A program made the position numbers and the translations under genes. A stretch of 36,246 nucleotides of DNA from Clostridia bacterium (GTDB taxonomy: Bacteria > Bacillota > Clostridia > Oscillospirales > CAG-272): positions 1 to 36,246 of the forward strand of contig JAFXJX010000015.1 in the NCBI GenBank assembly GCA_017532025.1, read 5' to 3'. This document shows, piece after piece, positions 8,105-16,504 of the stretch (within the stretch, counting starts at the first letter, position 1; the number at the start of each line of letters is the position of its first letter). Under the pieces are notes generated by a model that was not told the DNA's origin, ran no database searches, and saw only the letters and a program-made list of their open reading frames with translations.

Positions 8105-8878
8105 ATGGCTTTGTTTGCAATCGATTATGAATCGAAGCTTTTGCGCGAGTATTTCCAAAAAAGCGGGCTTTGCGGTGAAGCGCTCGACGAGGCTGTCCGC
8201 GCGGCGAAAGAGGAAATGGAAAAAGGTCGTCCTCTTGCCTATATCATCCAAGAGCAGGCGTTTTACGATCTTGTGCTGTATGTGGACGAGAGGGTGCTGA
8301 TTCCAAGACCCGATACCGAGCGTCTTGTGGAAACGGTACTTCGCTTTTTACCGAAAAATGCGCGCTTTCTTGACCTTGGTACGGGAAGCGGTTGTATCCC
8401 TGTGACGCTCTTGAAACACCGCCCCGATGCAGTGGGTACTGCGCTTGACCTTTCGCCCGATGCCCTAATTGTAGCGAAGAAAAATGCAGATATGGTTGGC
8501 GTTGCCGATCGCCTGACCTTCTGCGAGGGTGACATGACCAAGAATCCCTTTGCGGGAGAGTTGTTTGATGCGATCATATCCAATCCCCCATATATTCCGC
8601 GCGAGGATATTCCAAAATACCCCTCGCTTTCCTATGAACCGCAGATGGCGCTTGACGGCGGCATTGACGGCATGGATTTTTACCGCGCGATTCTTTCTCT
8701 CTACCGTGATAACTTAAAAGCGGGCGGCGGTTTCTTTTTCGAGATCGGATTTGATCAGGGAAAAGCGATGCGAGCCCTTGCCGAAACACTCGGCTATACT
8801 TGCGAGATCTACAAAGATTACGGAAAAAACGACCGCGTGGCGGTTTTGTTTTTGAATGACAAAGGAGATTTGCCATGA
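8105..8878 (+). CDS. prmC: Release factor glutamine methyltransferase PrmC
   Basis: 257 residues from ATG 8105, preceded by AAGGAGG. The N-terminal helical domain ends in RPLAYIIQEQAFYDLVLYVD, then IPRPDTERLVE; the SAM-binding loop DLGTGSGC is at 90-97 and the catalytic NPPYI at 160-164. The enzyme N5-methylates the glutamine of the GGQ motif in release factors RF1 and RF2, raising termination efficiency. The usual neighbour prfA is not here; instead recG is upstream. The stop overlaps the cimA start by 4 nt (ATGA), implying translational coupling. It is a little shorter than the E. coli protein (277) but complete. Confidence 0.93.
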   Translation: MALFAIDYESKLLREYFQKSGLCGEALDEAVRAAKEEMEKGRPLAYIIQEQAFYDLVLYVDERVLIPRPDTERLVETVLRFLPKNARFLDLGTGSGCIPVTLLKHRPDAVGTALDLSPDALIVAKKNADMVGVADRLTFCEGDMTKNPFAGELFDAIISNPPYIPREDIPKYPSLSYEPQMALDGGIDGMDFYRAILSLYRDNLKAGGGFFFEIGFDQGKAMRALAETLGYTCEIYKDYGKNDRVAVLFLNDKGDLP

Positions 8879-10446
8879 AAATACAGGTGTTTGATACCAC
8901 GTTGCGCGATGGCGCGCAAGGATTTGGCGTGTCGTTCAGTGAACACGACAAAAGAAAGATCATCAAAAGCCTTGACTCACTTGGTGTGGATTATATTGAG
9001 GCGGGCAACTTTGCGCTGGAAGAAGATATGAAGATTTTTGACAGCGTGAAGGATCTGGCTCTGACCTCTGCCGAAATCGTGGCGTTTGGCGCAACTTGCC
9101 ATCCTTATACCAACGCTTGCGATAACGAGACTCTGAAGCGGATTGCCAAGACCGATGTGCGTTGTGTTTCGATCTTTGGTAAAGCAAGTCTTTCTCACGT
9201 GAGGGAGATTTTGCGCACAACACCCGAGGAGAACCTCAGAATCATCCGCGATACGGTTTCCTACTTGAAAGGAAAGGGCAAGCGCGTTTTCTTTGATGCC
9301 GAGCATTTCTTTGACGGCTATTCGGACGATGCGCCCTATGCACTTTCGGTCCTTGCGGCGGCAAAAGAAGCGGGTGCTGAGGTGATTACGCTTTGCGATA
9401 CCAACGGCGGTATGCTCCCCGATATTGTTGGCATGGTGACCGGGCGTGTAAAAGAAATCTTTTCGGATACTGTGGTGGGCATTCACTGCCACAACGATCT
9501 TGGTATGGCAACGGCTTGCACGCTTTCTGCTGTTTTGGCGGGGGCGTCTCACGTGCAGGTGACGGTTTCGGGCATCGGTGAGCGTTGCGGTAACGCCAAC
9601 CTTTCTACCGTTTTGCCGCTCTTACAGTTGAAAATGGGTTATCAACTGATTCCGAAAGAGAATCTTGAAAAACTCACTGCCACGGCGCGTTATATCAACG
9701 AGGTTGCCAACCGCTCTTTTGACGAAAGTGAGCCTTTTGTGGGCGGTTCGGCATTTTGCCACAAAGCGGGGATGCACGTGGATGCGGTGAACAAAAATCC
9801 CGCTTCGTTTGAACACATCGAGCCCTCTCTTGTGGGTAACGAAAGAAACACCCTGATCTCCTCGCTTTCGGGCAGAAGCGCGATTTTTACCAAGCTTCAC
9901 GAGATTTTTCCCGAGGCAACCAAAACTTCGCCTGCTGTTTCGGCGGCGGTGGAGAGAATCAAGGCGCTTGAAGCCGAAGGCTACCGCTTTGAAGATGCCG
10001 AGGCATCTTTAACCTTGCGTCTTTCCGAGACCTGGACGGGAAAAGACCAAAATCGCTTCTTTGAACTCAAAAATTTCCGCGTGATGATCTCCGAATCGCA
10101 AAACGCAACCGAGCCGATGTGCTCGGCACAGATCAAAATTGCGGTGGGCGGTGCGGAGGAGATCACAGCCGCTGAAGGAGAGGGTCCTGTGAACGCGCTT
10201 GACCTCGCTCTTCGTAAGGCACTTACCCGTTTTTATCCGAGCATTGCAACAATTCGTCTGTGCGACTATAAGGTGCGCGTGCTCGATTCGGGAAGCAATA
10301 CGGCATCCAAAGTTTTGGTACGCGTCAGCACCACCGATAACAGCAGCGTTTGGCGCACGGTTGGTGTCTCTCCCGACATCATTGACGCAAGCTGGCAGGC
10401 GCTTTCGGATTCGATGGTTTATTTTTTGGAAAAAGAAAGAATATAA
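8875..10446 (+). CDS. cimA: (R)-citramalate synthase
   Basis: 523 residues; ATG 8875 overlaps the prmC stop. The TIM-barrel HMGL-type domain has DTTLRDG at 7-13, metal ligands H204 and H206 in GIHCHNDLG, and GIGERCGNANL. The C-terminal LeuA-type dimer/allosteric domain (about 390-520) includes the segments ITAAEGEGPVNALDLALRKAL and VRVLDSGSNTASKVLVRVST. The length, the start DTTLRDGAQGFGVSFS and the linker KAGMHVDAVNKNP point to the CimA type rather than 2-isopropylmalate synthase. It condenses pyruvate with acetyl-CoA to citramalate, a threonine-independent route to 2-oxobutyrate and isoleucine. It is probably feedback-inhibited by isoleucine, as is known in the family. No leucine/isoleucine genes are adjacent. 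Confidence 0.9.
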   Translation: MKIQVFDTTLRDGAQGFGVSFSEHDKRKIIKSLDSLGVDYIEAGNFALEEDMKIFDSVKDLALTSAEIVAFGATCHPYTNACDNETLKRIAKTDVRCVSIFGKASLSHVREILRTTPEENLRIIRDTVSYLKGKGKRVFFDAEHFFDGYSDDAPYALSVLAAAKEAGAEVITLCDTNGGMLPDIVGMVTGRVKEIFSDTVVGIHCHNDLGMATACTLSAVLAGASHVQVTVSGIGERCGNANLSTVLPLLQLKMGYQLIPKENLEKLTATARYINEVANRSFDESEPFVGGSAFCHKAGMHVDAVNKNPASFEHIEPSLVGNERNTLISSLSGRSAIFTKLHEIFPEATKTSPAVSAAVERIKALEAEGYRFEDAEASLTLRLSETWTGKDQNRFFELKNFRVMISESQNATEPMCSAQIKIAVGGAEEITAAEGEGPVNALDLALRKALTRFYPSIATIRLCDYKVRVLDSGSNTASKVLVRVSTTDNSSVWRTVGVSPDIIDASWQALSDSMVYFLEKERI

Positions 10447-10474
10447 ATAGCAAAAAGATATTTTAAGAGGTTTA

Positions 10475-10682
10475 TGTCACAATAAGCGGTTGATATTTTA
10501 CGTGTCATCCTGAGTGGAGACTGCCCGAGATCCCGCTTCACCTGACGGTTCGCGCTTTTGTGCAGAGGCACAAAAGTTCGACTTCGCTCAGGATGACACG
10601 GGCAGTCGGAATCGAACTGCGAAGCAGCACCAAGCGAATGCGAAGGTGGGATCTCGTAAATATCAACCATTGCTATGTGACA
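10475..10682. mobile_element. MITE-like element, copy 1 (208 bp)
   Basis: Bounded by inverted ends TGTCACAATAAGCGG...TTGATATTTTACG and its complement-like right end CGTAAATATCAACC...TGTGACA. Inside are nested inverted pairs: GTGTCATCCTGAG with CTCAGGATGACAC, and GAGATCCCGCTTC with GAAGGTGGGATCTC. It encodes no transposase. A second copy of the same length lies at 31934-32140. The chance open frame across it (ending near 10419) is not a gene. It occupies the cimA-ddl gap. Confidence 0.8.
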
Positions 10683-10718
10683 AAGTCTTTACAATTTTGA
10701 CAAGAGGTGTGGTTTTCT

Positions 10719-11768
10719 ATGGCAAAGATCAAATTGTGCTGTCTGTTCGGCGGCGCATCGGAGGAATATGAGGTGTCGCTTGTCAGCGCCGCTTCGGTTC
10801 TTTCACAGATAGATGTTGAAAAATACGAGATCACGACGGTGGGTATTACCAAAGCGGGCAAGTGGTTGCTTTTTGAGGGCGCGCTTTCCGATCTGACTGC
10901 CGAAACATGGCAAAATTTCGCCGCCAAGGAAGTGATTCTGCCCGCGACCAAAGGGACAGGGGAGATTTATATTTTAGAGGGCGATACCATCAGCCGCAAA
11001 AAGATCGACGTGGTATTCCCGATCATGCACGGCAAAAACTGCGAGGACGGCACACTTCAAGGTCTTTTTGAGCTTTGCGGCATCCCGTTTGTGGGTCCGG
11101 GTTGTCTTTCGTCTGCGGTGTGCATGGATAAAGCTTCCACCAAAATGATTCTGAAAAATTACGGCATTCCTCAAGCGGCAGCGCTTGCGGTGGATGCTGC
11201 CGAGATTCGCAAAATGCCCTCCCGTATTGCGCTGGCATCCGAAGCGCTCGGCTCGCCGCTCTTTGTCAAGCCCTCTGCATCGGGCTCATCCTGCGGTGTG
11301 AGCCGTGTGAATAGTCCTTCGGAGCTTTTGCCCGCGCTGGAAAAAGCGCTTCTTTCGGACAGCCGTGTGTTGATTGAAGAGTGCATCAAGGGTGCGGAAG
11401 TAGAAGTGGCGGTGCTTGGCAATGCCGACCCGATCGTTTCGATCCCCGGTGAAATTGCCCCCGGCAGTGAATTTTACGATTATGATACCAAATACAAAAA
11501 CGATACGGCATCCTATTATATTCCCGCGCGCATTTCGGATTCCGCTATGGCAAAGGTGAGACAGTATGCGCAGAAGATCTACAAGATCCTCGGCTGCAAG
11601 GGTCTTGCCCGTGTGGACTTTTTCGTGGACGGCGAGCGCGTGGTGTTCAACGAGATCAACACCCTCCCCGGCTTTACCTCAATCAGTATGTACCCCAAGA
11701 TGATGGAAGCTTCGGGCATTCCGTATGCGGAGTTAATTGACCGTTTGATTGCGCTTGCGATGGAGTGA
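10719..11768 (+). CDS. ddl: D-alanine--D-alanine ligase
   Basis: 349 residues from ATG 10719 with AGAGGTG 9 nt upstream; a GTG 12 nt earlier is in frame but overlaps the ribosome binding site. The N-terminal domain has LFGGASEEYEVSLVSA and HGKNCEDGTLQGLFEL (H104). ATP-grasp elements follow: KPSASGSSCGVSRV, EECIKGAEVEVAVLG, the omega loop FYDYDTKYKNDTASYYIPA, then LARVDFF and NEINTLPGFTSISMYPK. The tyrosine-type omega loop indicates D-Ala-D-Ala rather than VanA-type D-Ala-D-Lac synthesis. The enzyme supplies the peptidoglycan dipeptide in the cytoplasm. Cys replaces the commoner Gly in HGxxGEDGT. No van genes are adjacent. The MITE lies directly upstream, so its promoter may be inside or at the edge of that element. 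Confidence 0.95.
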   Translation: MAKIKLCCLFGGASEEYEVSLVSAASVLSQIDVEKYEITTVGITKAGKWLLFEGALSDLTAETWQNFAAKEVILPATKGTGEIYILEGDTISRKKIDVVFPIMHGKNCEDGTLQGLFELCGIPFVGPGCLSSAVCMDKASTKMILKNYGIPQAAALAVDAAEIRKMPSRIALASEALGSPLFVKPSASGSSCGVSRVNSPSELLPALEKALLSDSRVLIEECIKGAEVEVAVLGNADPIVSIPGEIAPGSEFYDYDTKYKNDTASYYIPARISDSAMAKVRQYAQKIYKILGCKGLARVDFFVDGERVVFNEINTLPGFTSISMYPKMMEASGIPYAELIDRLIALAME

Positions 11769-11775
11769 AAATTTG

Positions 11776-11808
11776 AAAAGGAGTTTCGCGTGGCGGAACT
11801 CCTTTTTT
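11776..11808 (+). terminator. Terminator of ddl
   Basis: AAAAGGAGTTTCGC/GCGGAACTCCTTTT stem with a G-U pair and T6, 8 nt after the ddl stop. Confidence 0.85.
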
Positions 11809-11828
11809 GCGAGGACGGTATGAAAATG

Positions 11829-11861
11829 AAAAATCCGCATGGTGTCATGCGGATTTTTTTT
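11829..11861. terminator. Bidirectional terminator between ddl and the XRE gene
   Basis: AAAAATCCGCATG/CATGCGGATTTTT perfect 13-bp stem with a GTGT loop and T-runs on both strands. It serves the minus-strand XRE gene, whose stop it touches. Confidence 0.85.
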
Positions 11862-12141
11862 ATAAACTTTCAAGGAAAGTGAGCAAAAGTGTTTTTTGTT
11901 TTGGAGATAGTTTGGAAAAAACGGTTGCGATTTCGTCGGACTCAGATTCATCTTCAAAAAACTCTTTGAGAGAAATACCCATGGCATCACACAAAAGTTG
12001 CAAATGCCCCACCGTGATATCCGCTTGTCCGAGTTCAACACGGCGCAGATGCGTTTGTGATACACCTGCGCGTTCGGCGAGTCTGTTTTGTGTGTAACCG
12101 CAGCGCTCTCTTAAGGTGATCAATCTTTTGCTAACATTCAT
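11860..12141 (-). CDS. XRE-family helix-turn-helix regulator
   Basis: 93 residues from ATG 12141 with AAGGAG 8 nt upstream. The HTH spans about residues 6-60: LITLRERCGYTQNRLAERAG, then VSQTHLRRVELGQADITVGH and LQLLCDAMGISLKEFF, i.e. the complete five-helix XRE domain. The C-terminal tail (LSPKQKTLLLTFLESL) is short and helical, perhaps for dimerisation. It is divergent from the 1366-residue surface protein gene. Copies of TTAGTCTTAT lie just downstream of its own -10 and inside the spacer of the surface gene promoter, which suggests autoregulation and control of the neighbour (inference). Confidence 0.9.
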   Translation of the reverse strand: MNVSKRLITLRERCGYTQNRLAERAGVSQTHLRRVELGQADITVGHLQLLCDAMGISLKEFFEDESESDEIATVFSKLSPKQKTLLLTFLESL

Positions 12142-12156
12142 AATTGTGCTCCTTGT

Positions 12157-12230
12157 TTAGTCTTATAAGGATATGTTAGCACAAAAGAAAAGCAATAATT
12201 ATACTTTTAAGGTTGACAAGTTAGTCTTAT
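12157..12230. promoter_or_regulatory. Two operator-like TTAGTCTTAT repeats
   Basis: TTAGTCTTAT occurs at 12157-12166 and again at 12221-12230, 64 bp apart, both within weak dyads (CCTTG...TAAGG; ACAA...TTGT). The second sits exactly between the -35 and -10 of the surface protein promoter; the first abuts the -10 of the XRE promoter. Confidence 0.55.
12168..12195 (-). promoter_or_regulatory. Promoter of the XRE gene
   Basis: Minus strand TTGCTT (12195-12190), 16 bp, TATCCT (12173-12168). Confidence 0.5.
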
Positions 12231-12241
12231 TGTGATATAAT
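12213..12241 (+). promoter_or_regulatory. Consensus promoter of the surface protein gene
   Basis: TTGACA (12213-12218), exactly 17 bp, TATAAT (12236-12241) with TGTGA immediately before the -10. It gives a 5' UTR of about 90 nt. A perfect consensus promoter usually needs repression, which fits the operator-like repeat in its spacer. Confidence 0.85.
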
Positions 12242-12340
12242 GCGATGGGAGTGTTCTCCCAAAATCAACAAAATTAGAGGGAAAACAAAAGTTTTTCTCA
12301 TTTTTAAACTATTTATGTATTTCCGTAGGAGGGAATTTTG

Positions 12341-15300
12341 ATGAAAACTAAAGTTTTTTTACGATCGTCTCCCAAAACCGTAAAAGAGAAAATGGTTGCA
12401 GCAATTGCCATGTTACTCGTTTCCTCTATTCTGCTTACATTAGCCAGCTTTGCTTGGCTGACAATGTCAGTTGCACCCGAACTTCGCGGTATTACAACAA
12501 ATATTGGAGCAAACGGAAGCTTGGAAATTGCACTTCTGACTACCGAAACAAGAAATGACTTGACGAAAATTAAAACCAGTGTCGGTCAATCTCTTGAAAA
12601 GAACGTGACGGCTGCCAATAATACATGGGGTAACCTTGTTGATCTCAGCAGTGAAGCATACGGTTTAAGTAACGTTGTTTTGATGCCGGCACGATTAAAC
12701 GCGGTTCCTCAGTCTAGTGAGGGCTACGTTGTTAACTCGGGTATGCTTTCTGTGCCTACTTACGGTTATGACGGACGTATTATTGAGCTTACCGACGATA
12801 CGGTCAGTGCTATTTACGGAGACTCGTCATTCTCTTATATTCTCGGTGAACAAGACTATGGTGTAAGAGTGATTGGCACTTCATCCTCGATCACTGTACA
12901 GGGAAGCGCTCTTGCTATGGCAAAAAGCAATATTATCACATATACTAACAGCGCAAAGAGCCATGCAACGTCTGCAATGGAGAATAACGGTGACGCTATT
13001 ATGGGTCTTGTTATTGCTCACAGCGCAAATACAAGTGCCACCTATGACGATTCTGATATTGACGTGCTTGAATCCATGATTGCTGCACTGAATACTTCGG
13101 TTAACTATATTGATCTTGCATTGAGACAGGCTTTGGTTGCGTACGCTGCTGCTACTATCGCGGATGAAGAAACCTTTGAACAAGTTAGAGATACTATCAC
13201 GTCAGGCATGGATCTGTCCTCGATCAAAGAGTGGGTGAGTGGAAATTTTGATGTTCCCCGGAGCTTTATTGCTTGGATTGAAGAGAAAGAGTCTATCCAA
13301 AATGATTTGAACGCTGCGAGCAATGAATGTACAGCGCTTTCGGGCGGTGAGTATACATGGATTCAGATTCGCGCAATAATGGATAAACTCATGAGTCTTG
13401 ACGGTATATATATCGGTGAAAGCAAGTTTACAGACATGAAAGCTGCTGATATCATGGCACTTGCAGGTACGAATTTCAAAATGACGCTTGCGCCCGGATC
13501 CGGTGTTTTTGCTGATATCGCAGACTTCACAGGAGATTTTTCATCTTGGATTTCTGTTATGGGCTCTGACGTTGAAATCTCTACCGTGACTCAACAGAAT
13601 CCTGCTTACCTTGCTGAGCTTGCGAGCGTTGTACGTGAGCTTGATGCGGTAGACGGCAGTGGTAGCGGTTCTACTAAGGTTGATCTTACATCTACTTATG
13701 GATATGCTTTGGATATGGCATTCCGTTGTAACGCACCTCTTTCAGAGCTTCTGTTACAAACCGAGGCTCTTCAGAGGATTTATGAGGATTCTTTCTCTGC
13801 CAGTACAATGGGAGGAGGAAGCTATATGGAATTTAAGTCAAGTGACAAGAATTTCACATTTGAGCAAACCATCAAATTGATGGATGCGGTACGTGTTGCA
13901 TTTATCGATGATCAGAACGCTATCCTTGGCATTGCAAAGCTGAATACCAGTAATCGTATTACTGTGGATGATTCCATAAAGGCACCTCTCTATCTTTATG
14001 ATTTTAGTTTCAGTAATGAAGATGAAGATCGCGGTGCTTTGATTATGGGCGAACGCCGCAAGTTCGACAATACCATAACCAACCTGGATCGCAATGTTTC
14101 CAAGGCGGTAACCGTTCTTGTTTGGCTTGACGGTGATATCGTTGATAATACTATGGTATCCGCTGAATCCGAAACATCACTTAACGGTATTCTGAATCTT
14201 CAGTTTGCAAGCAGTGCGGATCTTGTTCCGGCAGATAATAACAGCCTTCTTAATATCACGCCTGATAAGGATGAATTAAACGAACTGATTGTTGCAAACA
14301 AGGAAACCTATGAAGCAGGACAAGGTCTGTATACCACTGTAAGCTGGAACGAATACACGGAAGCTTACGAATTTGCTGTTAACGTGAATGAAAACTTGAA
14401 TGCCAACGAATCACAGGTTTATAAGGCTGCCAAGGCACTTACGGTAGCCGCTTCCGGTCTTGAAAAAATTGAACTCAGTGTACTTGGTAATAAAATTGAC
14501 GAAATGTGTCAGTTAATGGGTGAAACCACAGACGTTGCTCGTTATGTTTTCTATGATGAAGCAAACAAGCGTTACTACTGTACGGATACATATACCGAGG
14601 AGCAGAAAGAAAGCAAGGTTGGCGAGATTTTCAGAGTTGATTATCATAACAACCTCAGAGACGAGGGAGATGGCATCAAGACTCGTGTGTATACCGACAG
14701 CAGTTGGTCAAACCTTGCAGCAACAGTTTATGATGCGGAAGTGGTTTATCGGTGGAATAATACGGATTATACGGCTATTGATAATGCTGTTACCGCGATG
14801 AAAACCGCATACGACGCACTTGAGTTTGCCGTGTTCTTCATGCCTTACGATTATAACGGCGCTTTGTATTACTTTGCTGTCAGCGATGAAACCGACACCT
14901 ACGGTAAGTGGTATGATGCTGATCTGAAGCGCGTTGTGGCAGATCTTACGATTCTTGAACTTGACGCACGAGCTGTTCCTGCGGAGATTGCTGAGATTGA
15001 AATTGACGAGTATGTTCCGAATAATCATGTAATCAATCCTTCGCTTGAGATTAAGAGTGAGATTTATCCTAATCTTACAGACGAGATTATTGCGGTGCAT
15101 TGGAATACAAACGAAATGTTTGTAAGAGTGATTACGACTTCACAGAGAACTTATCTTCAAACTTTAATCACCAAGGCTGAAGCGTTAGGTGTGGAATCTG
15201 TTGAGGTTGTTAACGCAATCAAGATTCTGGATGACAGTAAAGTACTGGATTCGAATATGCCCACCGAGCAGGAAGCAACGGCTGCTATTTCGGCTCTTGA

Positions 15301-16441
15301 AGCAATCATTGCCGAAGAAGAAGCAAAACTTGATCAGGAAGCAGATACTTCAACGGCTGACATGACGGCTAATCAGCGTACAGTTTTGACCCTTGCCGTT
15401 CAATCGGCAAAGTCTGTTGAGGGTTATGATGACGAGTCAATTGCAAATCTTGCTGCTCTCAGAATTGCTGTTTACAATGCAGAAGAGATTCTTTCTCAGA
15501 CTGCCGGTGTTACCGTTGAAGCGGCTAATGCAGTTCTTGATGCATTAAATGCTGAGCTGGTTGAAAACGGAAAAACTGCTGTTACCGAATACAACACCAT
15601 TTTACACACGCTCCCTGTAGGTTCAGAAGTATTTGAGGTGGTTCATAACGGAGATACCACTCACATTCTTCTCAATCCCACAGGTGAAGTTGGAGAAGCT
15701 GAAATATCTGCTGTTATTCTGACAAGAAACGGTGTTCTCATGACGGTGAAGAAGACGGTTACTGTGTATGCCCCGGCTGAAGGTGCTGTGGTTGCGGATG
15801 ATCAGGAAATCGAGTTTAATGCAACGATGACGCTTGAAGCTGTGTTGATTCAGAATGATGGCTTTGTTGGTGATTCCACTTATGGCGAGAGCATCAAGTC
15901 GTGCACGTGGGCTTCTTTGGATGATAGCGTGATTACCGTTATGAAAAACGGTGATAAGAACGCGGTAGTTACTGCTGTAGGAGTAGGAAGCACCACGGTA
16001 ACGGTAACGATTGAAACGGTTCAGGGCAATGAATATTCCGTAAGAGTTAACTTCACCGTGTGGGCTCCTATAAAAGGAGCTGTATGTTATGTCGGTGGTG
16101 GGCGAGGCTATCAGTCTGATGTAGATGTTGATGGTGTAGTGGATACCGGTATTCATCGGGTGGCATCTGTTAATGAAACAGATACGGTTCGATTAGAGTT
16201 GCTTCAGGTTGACGGTTCTAAGGGCGATGATTCTCTTTATGGCGAAGCCATCGAATCGTGCGCTTGGACTTCTTTGGATGAAAGCGTTGTTACCATTACG
16301 TCTGACGGTGAAAGAAGTGCCGTTGTTACTTATGTAGGCGTAGGAATAACTTATACAACGGTAACAATTACAACGGATAAGGGTAATACATACACTCTAA
16401 TAGTTTCGGTTACAGTTGAGCCGGAGGAGAGTGGCGAATAA
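12341..16441 (+). CDS. Large secreted/membrane-anchored surface protein with Ig-like repeats
   Basis: 1366 residues from ATG 12341 (AGGAGG 8 nt upstream). Residues 1-18 are basic and 19-40 hydrophobic (MVAAIAMLLVSSILLTLAS), a signal anchor or signal peptide, followed by SFAWLTMSVAPELRGITTNI, an N-terminal layout I associate with clostridial surface proteins. The middle is acidic, with helical FIVAR-like stretches (about 940-1090, repeated ALEAIIAEEEAKL / ALNAELVENGK patterns). The C-terminus holds two tandem BIG2-like domains: GESIKSCTWASLDDSVITV from about 1182 and GEAIESCAWTSLDESVVTI from about 1301, 119 residues apart. There is no LPxTG motif or S-layer homology domain. Codon use is more AT-rich than in the flanking housekeeping genes. 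Its function is unknown; adhesion or filament/cell-surface structure is plausible. Confidence 0.85.
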   Translation: MKTKVFLRSSPKTVKEKMVAAIAMLLVSSILLTLASFAWLTMSVAPELRGITTNIGANGSLEIALLTTETRNDLTKIKTSVGQSLEKNVTAANNTWGNLVDLSSEAYGLSNVVLMPARLNAVPQSSEGYVVNSGMLSVPTYGYDGRIIELTDDTVSAIYGDSSFSYILGEQDYGVRVIGTSSSITVQGSALAMAKSNIITYTNSAKSHATSAMENNGDAIMGLVIAHSANTSATYDDSDIDVLESMIAALNTSVNYIDLALRQALVAYAAATIADEETFEQVRDTITSGMDLSSIKEWVSGNFDVPRSFIAWIEEKESIQNDLNAASNECTALSGGEYTWIQIRAIMDKLMSLDGIYIGESKFTDMKAADIMALAGTNFKMTLAPGSGVFADIADFTGDFSSWISVMGSDVEISTVTQQNPAYLAELASVVRELDAVDGSGSGSTKVDLTSTYGYALDMAFRCNAPLSELLLQTEALQRIYEDSFSASTMGGGSYMEFKSSDKNFTFEQTIKLMDAVRVAFIDDQNAILGIAKLNTSNRITVDDSIKAPLYLYDFSFSNEDEDRGALIMGERRKFDNTITNLDRNVSKAVTVLVWLDGDIVDNTMVSAESETSLNGILNLQFASSADLVPADNNSLLNITPDKDELNELIVANKETYEAGQGLYTTVSWNEYTEAYEFAVNVNENLNANESQVYKAAKALTVAASGLEKIELSVLGNKIDEMCQLMGETTDVARYVFYDEANKRYYCTDTYTEEQKESKVGEIFRVDYHNNLRDEGDGIKTRVYTDSSWSNLAATVYDAEVVYRWNNTDYTAIDNAVTAMKTAYDALEFAVFFMPYDYNGALYYFAVSDETDTYGKWYDADLKRVVADLTILELDARAVPAEIAEIEIDEYVPNNHVINPSLEIKSEIYPNLTDEIIAVHWNTNEMFVRVITTSQRTYLQTLITKAEALGVESVEVVNAIKILDDSKVLDSNMPTEQEATAAISALEAIIAEEEAKLDQEADTSTADMTANQRTVLTLAVQSAKSVEGYDDESIANLAALRIAVYNAEEILSQTAGVTVEAANAVLDALNAELVENGKTAVTEYNTILHTLPVGSEVFEVVHNGDTTHILLNPTGEVGEAEISAVILTRNGVLMTVKKTVTVYAPAEGAVVADDQEIEFNATMTLEAVLIQNDGFVGDSTYGESIKSCTWASLDDSVITVMKNGDKNAVVTAVGVGSTTVTVTIETVQGNEYSVRVNFTVWAPIKGAVCYVGGGRGYQSDVDVDGVVDTGIHRVASVNETDTVRLELLQVDGSKGDDSLYGEAIESCAWTSLDESVVTITSDGERSAVVTYVGVGITYTTVTITTDKGNTYTLIVSVTVEPEESGE

Positions 16442-16504
16442 TCGGATTCGAGTTATCCGATGCAATCAAAAAGAGTTCTGCTTTTGACAGCAGAACTCTT
16501 TTTA
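16442..16504. terminator. Bidirectional terminator between surface protein and phosphatase-like gene
   Basis: First a small stem TCGGAT/ATCCGA right after the stop (16442-16460). Then AAAAAGAGTTCTGC/GCAGAACTCTTTTT (16468-16503) with T-runs on both strands. Confidence 0.85.

Noticed and set aside
10419..10670. Minus-strand open frame rich in HPERSRTF-like sequence
   Set aside because: It lies across MITE copy 1 and the related frame at 31853-32125 lies across copy 2; both are products of the repeat sequence and lack ribosome binding sites.
11028..11768. VanA-type D-Ala-D-Lac ligase
   Set aside because: The omega loop has the tyrosine form (DYDTKY...YYIPA) and there are no vanH/vanX genes, so normal Ddl is preferred.
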